Source of the DNA: Durusdinium trenchii
Taxonomy: Eukaryota; Sar; Dinophyceae; Suessiales; Symbiodiniaceae
Length of the DNA stretch: 64,000 nt
Direction: 5' to 3'
NCBI GenBank assembly: GCA_963970005.1
Contig: CAXAMN010018668.1
Coordinates: 120,464 to 184,463 of the forward strand
Shown: one piece after another, positions 1 to 9,790 of the stretch
Numbering within the stretch: the stretch's first letter is position 1
Layout of the letters: each line of letters opens with the position of its first letter
Translations under genes and position numbers: made by a program
Notes under the pieces: model-generated
What the model saw: only the letters and a program-made list of their open reading frames with translations
What the model was told of the DNA's origin: nothing
The model's database searches: none

Positions 1-729
1 TATTCGCAGACCTACTCCTTATTAGCAGCATTTGTGAAATTTAGCACGCAGTAGACGCACAAACGCGTTCAGCACAGTTCATACATCTCTGTCCCATTCT
101 ACCCTTCTGGCACCACACCTATAATACCTACAGTATATATATATATATATATAAACTGTGGAAGCACCGAAGCACCTGCACACTTCCAGCCAGTATTGTC
201 CCAGGAACATGTTTGTACACAGCCTCCACAAGGGAACTAAAAAGAGACAAACACATGGAACCTTGCGCAGGAATGCAGCTGAGGCCCTTACTCCCCGACC
301 TTGTAGGAAATGTCACGGGTCAATCTCGAAGTCTGAATTCCTGTTGGCACTGAGGTGCAGCACAGCTACAACTACTACGGTTCATATCAGGGCTTCCTCA
401 CCCAAAGGCATCCCCGCATGTTGACACTTTTGGGATACTGAACGTAGGACATCTCATTCCTGCGGTACATAATTGCTGCATGAATATGCATTCGGTTCTC
501 TTTGCTAGACATTGTGTGGGCTTCAACCAACTCAAAACAATGGCACTGCTGTGTATCCTGGGCAAACTTGATTCACTTGCCAAAGTGCCTGAAACATAAT
601 GCCCGTGGAGCAACCACAGCCAAATGCAGGTGCTTCTGCCCATGTCCTCCTTTATCAAGTTGTTAGGTTCACAGCATCATATGGGTACCAGTAGATACGG
701 CTTGCAAACATTAATAATGTAAAGTCATT
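1..729. other. Non-coding stretch
   Basis: No supported gene. It holds a short TA microsatellite at about 134-153. Short open frames on both strands show no motif or convincing splice context. Confidence 0.5.
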
Positions 730-972
730 GTGTGCACTGGAATGCGGGATAGCATTACCCAAAGACTCTATGGTCAAGTTCTTCGACGACAAGGTGTGCC
801 TGTGGCATTGATACCACTGGATGACATCAAGGCCAATGAGAAGACTCGCTTGAACACATCACCTCAGGGAGGAGGATCATATGATGTGGATTGGGTCACT
901 TGGATGCGTTTCTACGCTGCTTTGTCAGGAGACCGGTGCATCTATCTGAATTCTATTCAAAGGCCCAAATGA
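730..972 (+). CDS. Weak candidate exon, unrecognised
   Basis: An open frame of 80 codons from an ATG to a TGA. The second half (GGGSYDVDWVTWMRFYAAL) has a composition like a folded protein, with mixed hydrophobic and polar residues and no low-complexity run. No domain is recognised. No paired splice sites were located with confidence, and the plus orientation disagrees with most other coding tracts here. It may be chance. Confidence 0.18.
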   Translation: MCTGMRDSITQRLYGQVLRRQGVPVALIPLDDIKANEKTRLNTSPQGGGSYDVDWVTWMRFYAALSGDRCIYLNSIQRPK

Positions 973-1430
973 ATGAACATGAACTTTCATGTGAGACTTC
1001 AAGCCCTGCATGGCGACTATGGCTTCCACAGTCATCTGCGCTCTAGGTGGCGAGAGAACACTACACTATTCTCAAGGGAACAAGTCGGAATATGTCTTTG
1101 ACCAGATTGTGTATTGCAGCGGGTCTAAAACATATCTTCAATTCCAAACATGTGGCCTGTCTAGAGCTCACATGGAGTTCCTGAGTTGTTGCAGCGTTCT
1201 CGCAGCGTTCCTGTGGATTTGATACAGTAATCAATCGCTCGTTGGTTAGACATCAACAACTAGAACTTCTGCAGCATTTCTACGAGGAGGACAATGGCCC
1301 CATCACATGCCAATCTTGGCGGCCCCAGCTTGAATCGGGTTCCAACACTGCATCTTGCAAATCTTCAGCTTCCTCATCACTGTTCACCTGGTGATGGCGC
1401 AGCAGGGGCATGAAAAAGAGGCTCGATTGT
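973..1430. other. Non-coding stretch
   Basis: Nothing supported. One open frame at 1010-1222 (+) has no recognisable motif. Confidence 0.4.
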
Positions 1431-1471
1431 TCAGCAAATCATGAGCACCACATGCACTTTGACACCGTGAT

Positions 1472-2225
1472 TCACCCGTACCGCATGCCTATCGTCACTC
1501 GCCGAGTCCAGGTCCGCACCTCCACGATGAAGCTCACTGTGGTCTCCACAGACTGCCCCGTTGCCAAGCGTCTCAGGCGAACTACCCGAGGACAGGCGCC
1601 AAGCTCCACATTGCTCACCTTGGGGCCAAGATACCAGGATGGCATGATCGGCATGATGAACACATCTTACATGAAACATTTCGTGACCGCTTTTCTGTCC
1701 CTACAAGCCCTGGGCCTCTGCACCGTTTCCAAATATTGACCGCTGGCTCTCAACCAGTGTGTGTACCGGATGGTATCTCGAAGCTCTGGGGTCGCACGGT
1801 CCAGTGAGTGTGTGTTACATTTGAACTCCCGACACCACGGAGTCGCATGGATTTAACCGAATTGAAGAGGATGTCGAAGACCCAAATTGACTACTTCTTG
1901 GGTGCGAGGAGGTTTGAGGGTGGTTGTTTGACATGAAGTCGCCTCAACACCATCCTGGCATGTCCGCTGGGAAATCTCCTCCACTAGGGGAGTGCGAGTA
2001 GTAGTGATATGTCTGCCACATCCCCATGGTCGGTGTTTCCAATGGATTGCTCTCCAACTTTGGAGGTCCGTGGATCCGTGAATCCAATTGGGCCCATCCA
2101 ATGCACTTGTATCTTGTACTTGAGGCCGAGGGTAGGTGACGAAAGCTAGCAGGGATGCATCCGTGTCAGTGGAGGCGAAGCATACAGCGCCGTCCAGTGA
2201 CAAAGGACTGGTGGGACATCAAGCG
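1472..2225 (-). CDS. Candidate coding tracts, possibly a decayed retroelement
   Basis: Two minus-strand open tracts lie in series. The upstream one (about 2225-1853) is open for about 120 codons and reads like protein (for example LDGAVCFASTDTDASLLAF). The downstream one (about 1663-1472) contains VETTVSFIVEVRTWTRRVTI, which looks beta-strand rich. They are in different frames and no clear intron joins them. They could be exons of one gene or remnants of a mobile-element polyprotein. No catalytic motif is visible, so no function is assigned. Confidence 0.27.
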
Positions 2226-2467
2226 GAGTGAGGCAAATATTTTTTCATAGGCATGGGGCTGTTGGAGGGATGGTTCACAAGGTCTCGCTCATGAGGTAAA
2301 ACGTTGTGAACATGTAAGACACACGAACAGCAATGACACAGCCAACCTTAGCTTGTGAATCTGTTGCATCGTATCCCAAAACCTCCACGGAGGAGTTGAA
2401 CCGAAGTGGATGCCATAAGAGGTGTCCAAGAAGTGTTCCCGAGGCGTTGCAGGGGGGAGTTGAACCC

Positions 2468-2490
2468 GGGGGGGGGGGGGGGGGGGGGGG
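2468..2490. repeat. Poly-G run (23 G) bounded by CCC
   Basis: A mononucleotide G tract preceded and followed by CCC. An open frame crossing it (2333-2842) gives a glycine run that is a by-product of the repeat. Confidence 0.9.
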
Positions 2491-5156
2491 CCCTCTACAT
2501 ATGAAGTTTTCACGTGATGCGGCGATCTCGAGGATTCCAGCCCCTCACTTGCTAAAGCAAGGACAACTCCAGCTAGCTGGTGCTAGCTTTCGTGATCAAC
2601 TCAGTCCGCTCCAAACATCTTCTGGAACAGGAGGGATTCATCCTGTTTCCCCTGAGCTCCACACCGAGCTGGCTTCCAGTTTCAATTTCCCAGCTGCGGA
2701 TAGGGCCATCACCTGCAAGCAGGAGACTCCTTGTGTGTACGTGCTCACCAAGATGCATTTGCAAAAGCACAAACTAATGCCAATGGTATCGACAAATATG
2801 TATAATATACATTGTTCAATGAGTGGTGTTTCATTTATATAATTGTCTTGAAATCTTTACGTCTAATGTACTGCGTTATATTATATACAGATTGTTTTCC
2901 TTATTTTAGTATTCTTTTCTTAGTAATTACACAAGGTTGTTGCACAATATGGTTGCTACAACAAGCGCCAACCTGCATTCTATCGTTCTTTCGCAGTGAG
3001 ATCTGGGTGCCCGCACTAATGCAAGTCCCAAGTCAGCAATGAAACGATCCTTGTACTGACCGCAAAGTGAATCCTGCAGTGAGCAACATGGTGTCAAGTG
3101 TCTATCACCGAACCGTCGATTGGTCTGAGCTGAGCAGTATGAACAAGATTTGTAAGAGAAATAGTAGAAAGTAGGCTTCACTCCCCCTACATCAAGGCAA
3201 AGGTGACAAAGGGCCATTCTCAAGCTTCCAAGCTTTGGAACCATAATAAGCTTGAATGAACTGTCTTTTGTTGTCCTCAGCAAATGTATGCCTTATGTTC
3301 CGAGTACATGTTGGTGCTCAAACGTGGAGACATTGTGCGGTGGCCAAGGCGCCTACTTAACCTTCCTGGCCAACAACTGAGGCCTACCTGGCCTACCTGC
3401 CCATGCATTGATATGCCTGTAGAGATTTGTAGAGCATCTTCAGCTGCCACACTATTGCAAACTATATAGTAGATGTCACATGTCCGTGTTTGGTGATGCT
3501 TGATTGAAACTTCTTTGGCAATCACAGCAGCGCTTCAGTAGCTACACAGCATTATGATAATTGGAGGCATCTGCAGCCATGCTACAACAGTGAGCAAATT
3601 TGAGCTGTGCTTTCTCTACCAATCAAAGGGCTTACTGTACATGATCGTGACAGTGGAGAATTTCAACACAATAATTATCAATATCAAATAGTGTCAAATG
3701 TCATTTGATGAGAAGAACAATCAACACAAACAATCCTGGCATAGTTTGTTCAAGCCACACAGGAAAACAAGCGAAAGCAGCGCTTGCCTTAAACAGCTAG
3801 ACCGGCGGACCAGCCGCAAACTCTAAACATCTCGTTGCCAATGGCAATCGTACTTTCAAGCTGGTCTCCTGTGTGAGTTGCGCTGGAAGGATCAGCCTCA
3901 TGCTGCCATCCACTCTGCTCACAAGTAATCTTCTTCTCTTGGGACGTTCATGCTCCGAAAATACAAGTCTCCACTGTCCACTGGTTTGTGAGCCTAGATC
4001 CAAACGGCCTTTCTTGTTAGTGGATCCTCAAGTATGCAAACCACAAATTTAAGACCATTGAACAAAAAAATACATTTTAAGCACACATTGTGAAGTTCAT
4101 GCTAATTCAAACCGTCCAAGGTGTGGAGTCTTTCCAGGTGCAACAAACTGTGGCTCCCTGCGTAAGCCCAATGGAGCCGCGAAGGATGATCTGAGAATTA
4201 GCGGTTTCCACCCGGAAGGTCTGGATGTTTTAGTTGTGGAGTGTCCAAGGCCGGACAGCTAACAGCTCATCAAGTTCCACATCGGGGGTTGTGAAGGTAA
4301 AACAAAACCAGAAAAACATCCTGTTCAAAACACGGTTTCGCTACCACTTTGTGCAGAAGCAAGAATTGGCAAGAATGTCCATTTGTAAAGAAACAAACCT
4401 TCAAGGCAACTGAATTATAGGTTGGGACTGGAAAAGCCATCTTGAATCAACAACTTCAATTTAGATCTCCATGAACCAACATTTCCTTGGGTTATTCACT
4501 TGAACCAAAATGGGACTTGCTGTCTCCTTGATCTGGATTTCCCGTCTGCAACACTGCCGTTTAACTTCGTGCGCTCTGCTCAATGAGCAAGAACCAAAGA
4601 ATCAAGGATTGCATGCTTTGTATTTGCCCTTTCCGCGAAATGCGGTCCGTGGGTAGTCGTTGGGCGATTTGCTCTCAAACATCCTCAAACTCTAGCCAAT
4701 GCACAGTATCTATATATGTACATCGTGCATTTATGGCAAGACACGCATTTTTTGCCGATTAAGGACAAGAAGCAACGCCAACCAGGGTTCAGAAGACCCG
4801 CACAAGTTAAACGTGTGGTTTGCGCGAACACGTCCAGCTGTCACTGGCCGACTTTTGGAAGGTAGAAAAACACATGAGAAAATCATCGTGCAGCTCCTGC
4901 AAAGTCCACACAACAGCAAGGCTGCACGACCGGGTTGGTTTGGAAGTCACATATTTGTGTAATTTTGTATACAAGTGTCCAATGCATTTACTGTAACACA
5001 AACGTCACCAATGGAAACTTCCCGGATTATGTTACTTGAGCTATCCCACCCAACCAGACCACCTGCTTACTGTTTGCCTCACGTCGGTAAGCCGGGGCTA
5101 TGATTGGGCCGCAAAAAAACAATAGTTTCATTGTTGGGGATCTCTCTCTCTCTCTC
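2491..5156. other. Non-coding stretch
   Basis: No supported gene in this 2.7 kb. All open frames are short and lack motifs. A CT-rich microsatellite lies at about 5140-5157. Confidence 0.45.
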
Positions 5157-5169
5157 TTAAAGGAAAACA

Positions 5170-5373
5170 ATGCCCTTTGAAACTTGAAGCGCATTGCACT
5201 TAAAAGTAGCGCGTGCCACTCCCCACATAAACCCAGTGACCGTGTCATAGATTGCCATACCCTCAGGGGCACAAATGCGGCCAGCACGCGCCTTAGCGGA
5301 GGAAACTGACTCAACAAACCTGTCTTCAAAGAAACGTGTGTCTTCTGAATACACCAAGAAGCTGCATCCTGCC
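5170..5373 (-). CDS. Candidate internal exon, unrecognised
   Basis: Minus-strand tract following a CAG acceptor (TTGCAG then GG, boundary at 5373). It stays open for about 70 codons and has ordinary protein composition (SFLVYSEDTRFFEDRFVESV at its start, YDTVTGFMWGVARATFKC near its end). The donor is uncertain; several weak GT sites lie near the low-coordinate end. No family is recognised. The strand agrees with the main coding strand of the window. Confidence 0.35.
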
Positions 5374-5411
5374 CTGCAACTATGCTTTCCTCTCATGTTT
5401 CTCACTTTCAT

Positions 5412-7014
5412 CTTCTATGAGGGCCAATCTTAGGGGGGGGCACCTTCCCGAATGAGATTGGCAAGAGCTATGTAATTACCAGTGTAATTACCCCTATGAT
5501 TGTACATGACCTGGAACTATCCAGTGCTCGTCCTTTATGAAGAACATTATGGCGTTATTGTTTTCTTTCGTTCCTTTAACTGCAAATGCAATCCTTATCG
5601 TTTGACCACACATTGCGCACCTGTTCCACAAAAAACATGAAACTTTCTCTGTCAATCCCTCAAACCTCAAACAAAAAAACATAGCATGTATATGTTTTTG
5701 GCTGTCATCGTAACGGTCCTAACGCTGGTCAGCGTGATCCAAACTCAGCCTTCCCTCTAAATCTTCCAACAACCTGGTCCCAAAATTATGTTCGTGCTCC
5801 CAGGCTCCCAGGATAGGTTTTAGTTTTCGCATCCCTGATCTTTGAGATGATCTGAGATGGGGAATCTGAGATGATGCTTCAGTGTCCCAGGTCCCAAACG
5901 CATTTTGGGACGTTGTCTTCCACAAAACCTTTTACATGTTCAGTGCCGCAAAGTTCAGCAGCTTGACTGACTGATGTGGTGGGAATTGCCATCAATATGG
6001 TCCAGTGTGGCTAGAAAAGGCCAGTTCTAGGCGATTCCACACGTTCTTGCAAATCCCGACCATCACACGAAAGGATCGTTAAAAACCGTGATTTATGGAA
6101 ATGTATCCATGTAAACGCCTGGGTGCATCCTTGGCCATGCAAGGTCTGCAATCAAGGGTTTCTTGGAGATGCTGGTACCCACCACAGGTTGAAAAACATC
6201 CCATTGTTTTTATCATTCCACAAACATTTGTCTTGTGCCCTGTGGGGTTTGAACCAAAAAGATTGAATGGAAATGCAAGTCAAAGTTTCGCTTCTGAGAA
6301 CTACTGTCGGGTTGGTTCCGCAGCTGCCACCTGCCTGGGATTCCCAGGACCCCTGCACCGGTGTAGGTCAACTTCCACTCAACCTCTGGTTCATTCTCCT
6401 TGTCCACTACTGGCCCGCACCTGCGGCCAAAAGAGTCTGAGTCTGCTCTTGGCCAAAAATAGGACCACAAATCACAGAGTTGACATGCTTGTGTGGGTTT
6501 GAACATGCGCGAACAACCAAATTACCCAAAATGGCACATGCCATTATATGTTTGTATTGAGACTTGCTGGGGTGCAACAAGTTCGGAAGGTTGTCGATGA
6601 TGGTTGGTTATCAAACCTATTGGGGAGATCTGGGGGCAGTCTTCATCTCAGAAACAAACCCCAAACAATGTCGATCCAAAGCACCCTACACATCAAAGCA
6701 CACATAAACAAACACACATAATCTATGCGCGGAGCCTGACTGGGTGCCCTAAAAGCCCTCAGTGATCTCTACATATTTTCCTAAATTTAGGGCGTCGCTT
6801 CGTGAGTGTTATTATGGATACTTTGAGAAACCAGCAAAATCCCATAGGAAATGCAACGCAAAACTCGCGCGTTTGTTTGCTGCCTTTTTCACATGTCCTT
6901 TGGCAGTTGTTTGCCGCACAGTGACATCAAGTCCTTCGAACCTGTGCGCATGAAGCGCCACTGCCAAGACCGAATACTTCGCTCAATGAGGAAAGATTTC
7001 GAAGAGAGCGACTT
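5412..7014. other. Mostly non-coding stretch
   Basis: No firm gene. Minus-strand frames at 5719-5925 and 6213-6506 have fair protein composition but no clear splice boundaries or motifs. A near-direct repeat of TGTAATTACC lies at about 5471-5490. Confidence 0.35.
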
Positions 7015-7171
7015 TGGTATCTTCTGTCATCACATCAACAGCTCATCACCATCCTGTGTTACTGATCACACGAACGAAACCAGGAAAACCTCCCGTAGTA
7101 TCGTCTGTCGTCACATCAACAGCTCATCTCCATCGTGTTTTACTGATCACACGAACGGAACAAGCCGCCCC
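7015..7171 (+). repeat. About 85-bp tandem repeat, interrupted by an insertion
   Basis: Two adjacent diverged units share GTCACATCAACAGCTCATC and TACTGATCACACGAACG. A third, partial unit continues on the far side of the AT-rich insertion at 8863-8910 (CCTCCCGTAGTATCGTCTG). This shows the element at 7172-8863 landed inside a pre-existing tandem array, and gives an internal reference for the empty site. Confidence 0.7.
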
Positions 7172-7178
7172 CCAAAAC

Positions 7179-7511
7179 ATGTTAAACACGTTACTTCAAA
7201 AGTTTTCTAACACTCAAACAATAGCAATATAGAAACTCAAAAATTATTCACAACCGACTACCACATATAACCTCATTCATTTTTCAAAACCATAACTACT
7301 AACCATCTGGTACCTCATTCATTGTTCAAAATCATTACAGTGAATACATAACTATCTCATTCATTCCACAAATCATCACTACTAACCATCTATTACCTCA
7401 TTCATTCGTAAAAAGTCATAGCTACTAACCATCTATTACCTCATCCCTTTTTATTGATAAATACATCATCACCTCATCCATTCAATACCCAAAACAAAAC
7501 AACCAAGCAGC
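7179..7511 (+). repeat. Left terminal inverted repeat with internal iterons
   Basis: Pairs with 8427-8856. It contains repeated blocks of the form CTACTAACCATCTATTACC followed by TCATTCATT, at about 7294-7322, 7378-7408 and 7422-7446. This gives each arm a set of direct repeats inside the inverted repeat. Confidence 0.8.
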
Positions 7512-7749
7512 ATGTCTTTGTTGCATCTGAATTTCTTGTCATCTATGATTACGGGCTTTAGTTATGTTCTTCCTTTTTGGTATTTCTGCTAAATCATTAT
7601 ATACTCAACAGATAGTCTGTAACTTTTCCATCCTATAATATTATATATTGTATTTACTTAATCTATCTTGAAGTTTTTTTGAAAAAAGAACGCCTTATAT
7701 TAATCTTAGAATATTTACTTAGCGATTAGTCAGTTAAGTATATTAGTGG

Positions 7750-7896
7750 ATGGATTGTATGAAGGATTTGCCAGTAAATGTGTTGAGTAATATTGTATCA
7801 TATACTCATGGAGAACCTGAATATGTGAAAATAGAACATAGTGAAGCATTGACGAGAATACAAAACAAAAAAAAATATTTCAAGACTTGTTCCTAA
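7750..7896 (+). pseudogene. Short AT-rich frame in the insertion, F-box-like start
   Basis: 48 codons, ATG at 7750 and TAA at 7894-7896. The N-terminus reads DLPVNVLSNIVSYTHGEPEY. The LP-x3-L-x2-I spacing resembles the start of an F-box, but this is a weak likeness to a short motif. The rest is rich in lysine, glutamate and isoleucine. The frame runs through an A9 tract just before its end, a plausible site of frameshift decay. It may be the first piece of a longer broken frame continued by 7950-8117 and 8089-8274. Confidence 0.3.
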
Positions 7897-7949
7897 AATG
7901 ACAAGACATTTGACATCAAGAAAAAATATACAAACATGAATACTGTATT

Positions 7950-8117
7950 ATGAGAGAGGGAGTGTCATTTAGTTTGAAACGTATAGAATACATAATAGCA
8001 GAAGAACAAGAAGAATTACTATCTTTGATTTATGAAGAAGTAGAAAATGATTTAACTTATCGACTATTGAAGTTCAATTGGTGGCAAAATGCCCAGAAAA
8101 GGAATATGGAAAAATGA
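7950..8117 (+). pseudogene. Short AT-rich frame in the insertion
   Basis: 55 codons from ATG 7950 to TGA 8115-8117; the frame is open upstream to about 7914. It is charged and helical in character (IIAEEQEELLSLIYEEVEN). It overlaps the next frame (8089-8274) by 29 bases in another phase, as expected if a single frameshift split one gene. No family recognised. Confidence 0.3.
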
Positions 8118-8274
8118 ATGTAGCTATAGAGAGATTTACTTTATGAATGACTTTGATGAGTATGTAGAAGATATTATAGATGAAGCATTACACAAAGCAG
8201 TTGAAGAAATAAAGACCGCTATTGAAGGAGACCAAGATAAAGATAGTATAATAGAATACAAGCCTTTGATTTAA
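8089..8274 (+). pseudogene. Short AT-rich frame, likely C-terminal piece
   Basis: 61 codons ending in TAA. Acidic and helical (DEYVEDIIDEALHKAVEEI). Codons are strongly A/T ending, unlike the BspA-like gene 1.5 kb away. It probably continues the two frames upstream as the end of one decayed gene of roughly 160 codons. Function unknown; the base composition suggests foreign origin. Confidence 0.35.
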
Positions 8275-8426
8275 GTTAACAGTTCTTGAAGACATTTACT
8301 ACTAACATATTTCAAAAAACATCTATTAGAATTATGGATTTGAAGATTGGATTATTAAAGGTGAGGGGTTATGCTATGTTGTTGTTTCTTTTAAATGTTG
8401 GTCTTTGCTTAGTTTGTTTTTGTGTG

Positions 8427-8856
8427 TTGCTTGGTTGTTTTGTTCTGGGTATGGATGGATGAGGTGGTGATGTATTGACTGTTATGATTTCAATAAAAGG
8501 GATGAGGTATGATGAGGTAATAGATTGTTTGTAGCTAGGTTTTGAGGAATTAATGAGGTAATAGATGGTTAGTAGTGATGATTTTGTGGAATGAATGAGA
8601 TAGTTGTGTATTCACTGTAATGAGTTTGAACAATGAATGAGGTACCAAATGGTTAGTAGTTATAGTTATGGTTTGAACAATGAACGGGGTACCAAATGGT
8701 TAGTAGTTATCGTTTGAAAAAATGAATGAGGTTATATGTGGTAGTCTGTTGTGATTGTTTTTGTTAATAATTTTTGAGTTTATATACTGCTATTGTTTTG
8801 AGTTTAGAAAACTTCTTTGAAGTAACGGTTTTTAAACATTTTTCCCCACCCCCCCG
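8427..8856 (-). repeat. Right terminal inverted repeat with internal iterons
   Basis: Reverse complement of 7179-7511. It carries one more copy of the roughly 50-bp subrepeat (the GGTACCAAATGGTTAGTAG block occurs twice, at about 8641 and 8688), so the arms have diverged by gain or loss of iterons. Confidence 0.8.
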
Positions 8857-9059
8857 CCAAAACCTCCCGTAGTATCGTCTGTCGTCCCATCAACAAATCA
8901 TCATCATCAGCATCAGCATCATCATCGTCTAAGAACATTGACATCCACCGGCACCGGGTCGGAAAAGTGCAAAATATATCGATTGATATCGATTGTAAAA
9001 ACTAGCGAAACCACACGTTCGGTTTCCGACCCGGAGGCATAAACAAGCGCACATACACT

Positions 9060-9640
9060 TGGGAGCACACATCTGGGAAGCACACGCCGCGAATCTGCAC
9101 TTCGTGGTTCACAAGAACCGTTGCCCTGCCATGAAGTCTGCACACGAAGATTCAATTTGCAGCCCTGCCAGTGCGCTACGCAGCAATATAGCACTTCCAA
9201 AGACAAGTCCGAGTTTGAAGGCAACACTTTCGCTCGATACTTCTCCCAAGGTCCAGAAACGATCCACATGTGCATGCCAAAGACCACCAAGTTCGAAGCG
9301 CTGCGCCTCCCAAGAAATTTACACATCGAAGTATAAAGTGGCTCTGATCTCTTGCACCTGCCACGAAGAGTCGACTTTGGACCACCAAACACGAGAAAAT
9401 CCTTGCGCCTGCCACGACAAGTGACCACCAAGTCGGAAGATGTGCACACTGCACGACACCACAACGAGAGCACTCGCTCGGGCCTGCCAGTTTGCAAGCC
9501 TGCCCAGTCAAATGCACTTCGAAGATCTCAAGAGGCATGAATGTGCCGTACATATGGCCAAACACACCGGTGAGCGCCCTCGATCAAGCCCAAAGCTTAA
9601 TAACCAGTCCTGTAATAGTCCGAAGTGTAATGACCCTGTT
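9060..9640 (+). pseudogene. Decayed C2H2 zinc-finger array
   Basis: Plus-strand relic, split over several frames. The clearest part, near 9525-9580, reads DLKRHECAVHMAKHTGERPR: a finger-like L-x2-H, histidine pair and the HTGERP linker typical of Krueppel-type C2H2 fingers. Upstream pieces such as PKTTKFEALRLPRNLHIE and a recurring CHEE/CHDK/CQF pattern look like further degraded fingers. Intact Cys-x2-Cys...His-x3-His sets are missing and stops interrupt every frame, so it is not functional as read. An expressed gene with unusual introns is less likely. It lies downstream of the BspA-like gene, on the opposite strand. Confidence 0.45.
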
Positions 9641-9790
9641 TGACGAGCACAAAGAAGCCCCGAGCTGAAAAGCTGTCCACAATTAATCACATAGATTCAT
9701 GTTTCTCCTGACCTCTCGTGATCTCTTGCTGAGCAATGCATGCCTTAATTCCTTTTTGTTCACACTCGCAGCTGTGAAAAGACCAGAACC

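Larger units (their letters stand above)
7172..8863. mobile_element. AT-rich insertion with long terminal inverted repeats
   Basis: About 1.69 kb, much richer in A+T than its flanks. The first and last third are inverted copies of each other: a left arm at about 7179-7511 matches the reverse complement of about 8427-8856 almost throughout, with small indels and one extra subrepeat on the right. The sequence CCAAAAC occurs at both outer edges (7172-7178 and 8857-8863) and once in the inferred empty site, so it is a candidate 7-bp target duplication. The right edge has an extra C-rich piece that the left lacks. The middle (7512-8426) holds three short frames with AT-rich codon use. No transposase, integrase or polymerase motif is seen, so it is probably a non-autonomous or internally deleted copy. 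Confidence 0.75.

Noticed and set aside
2333-2842. 169-codon plus frame
   Set aside because: It depends on crossing a 23-base poly-G run, whose length is unreliable, and has no domain.
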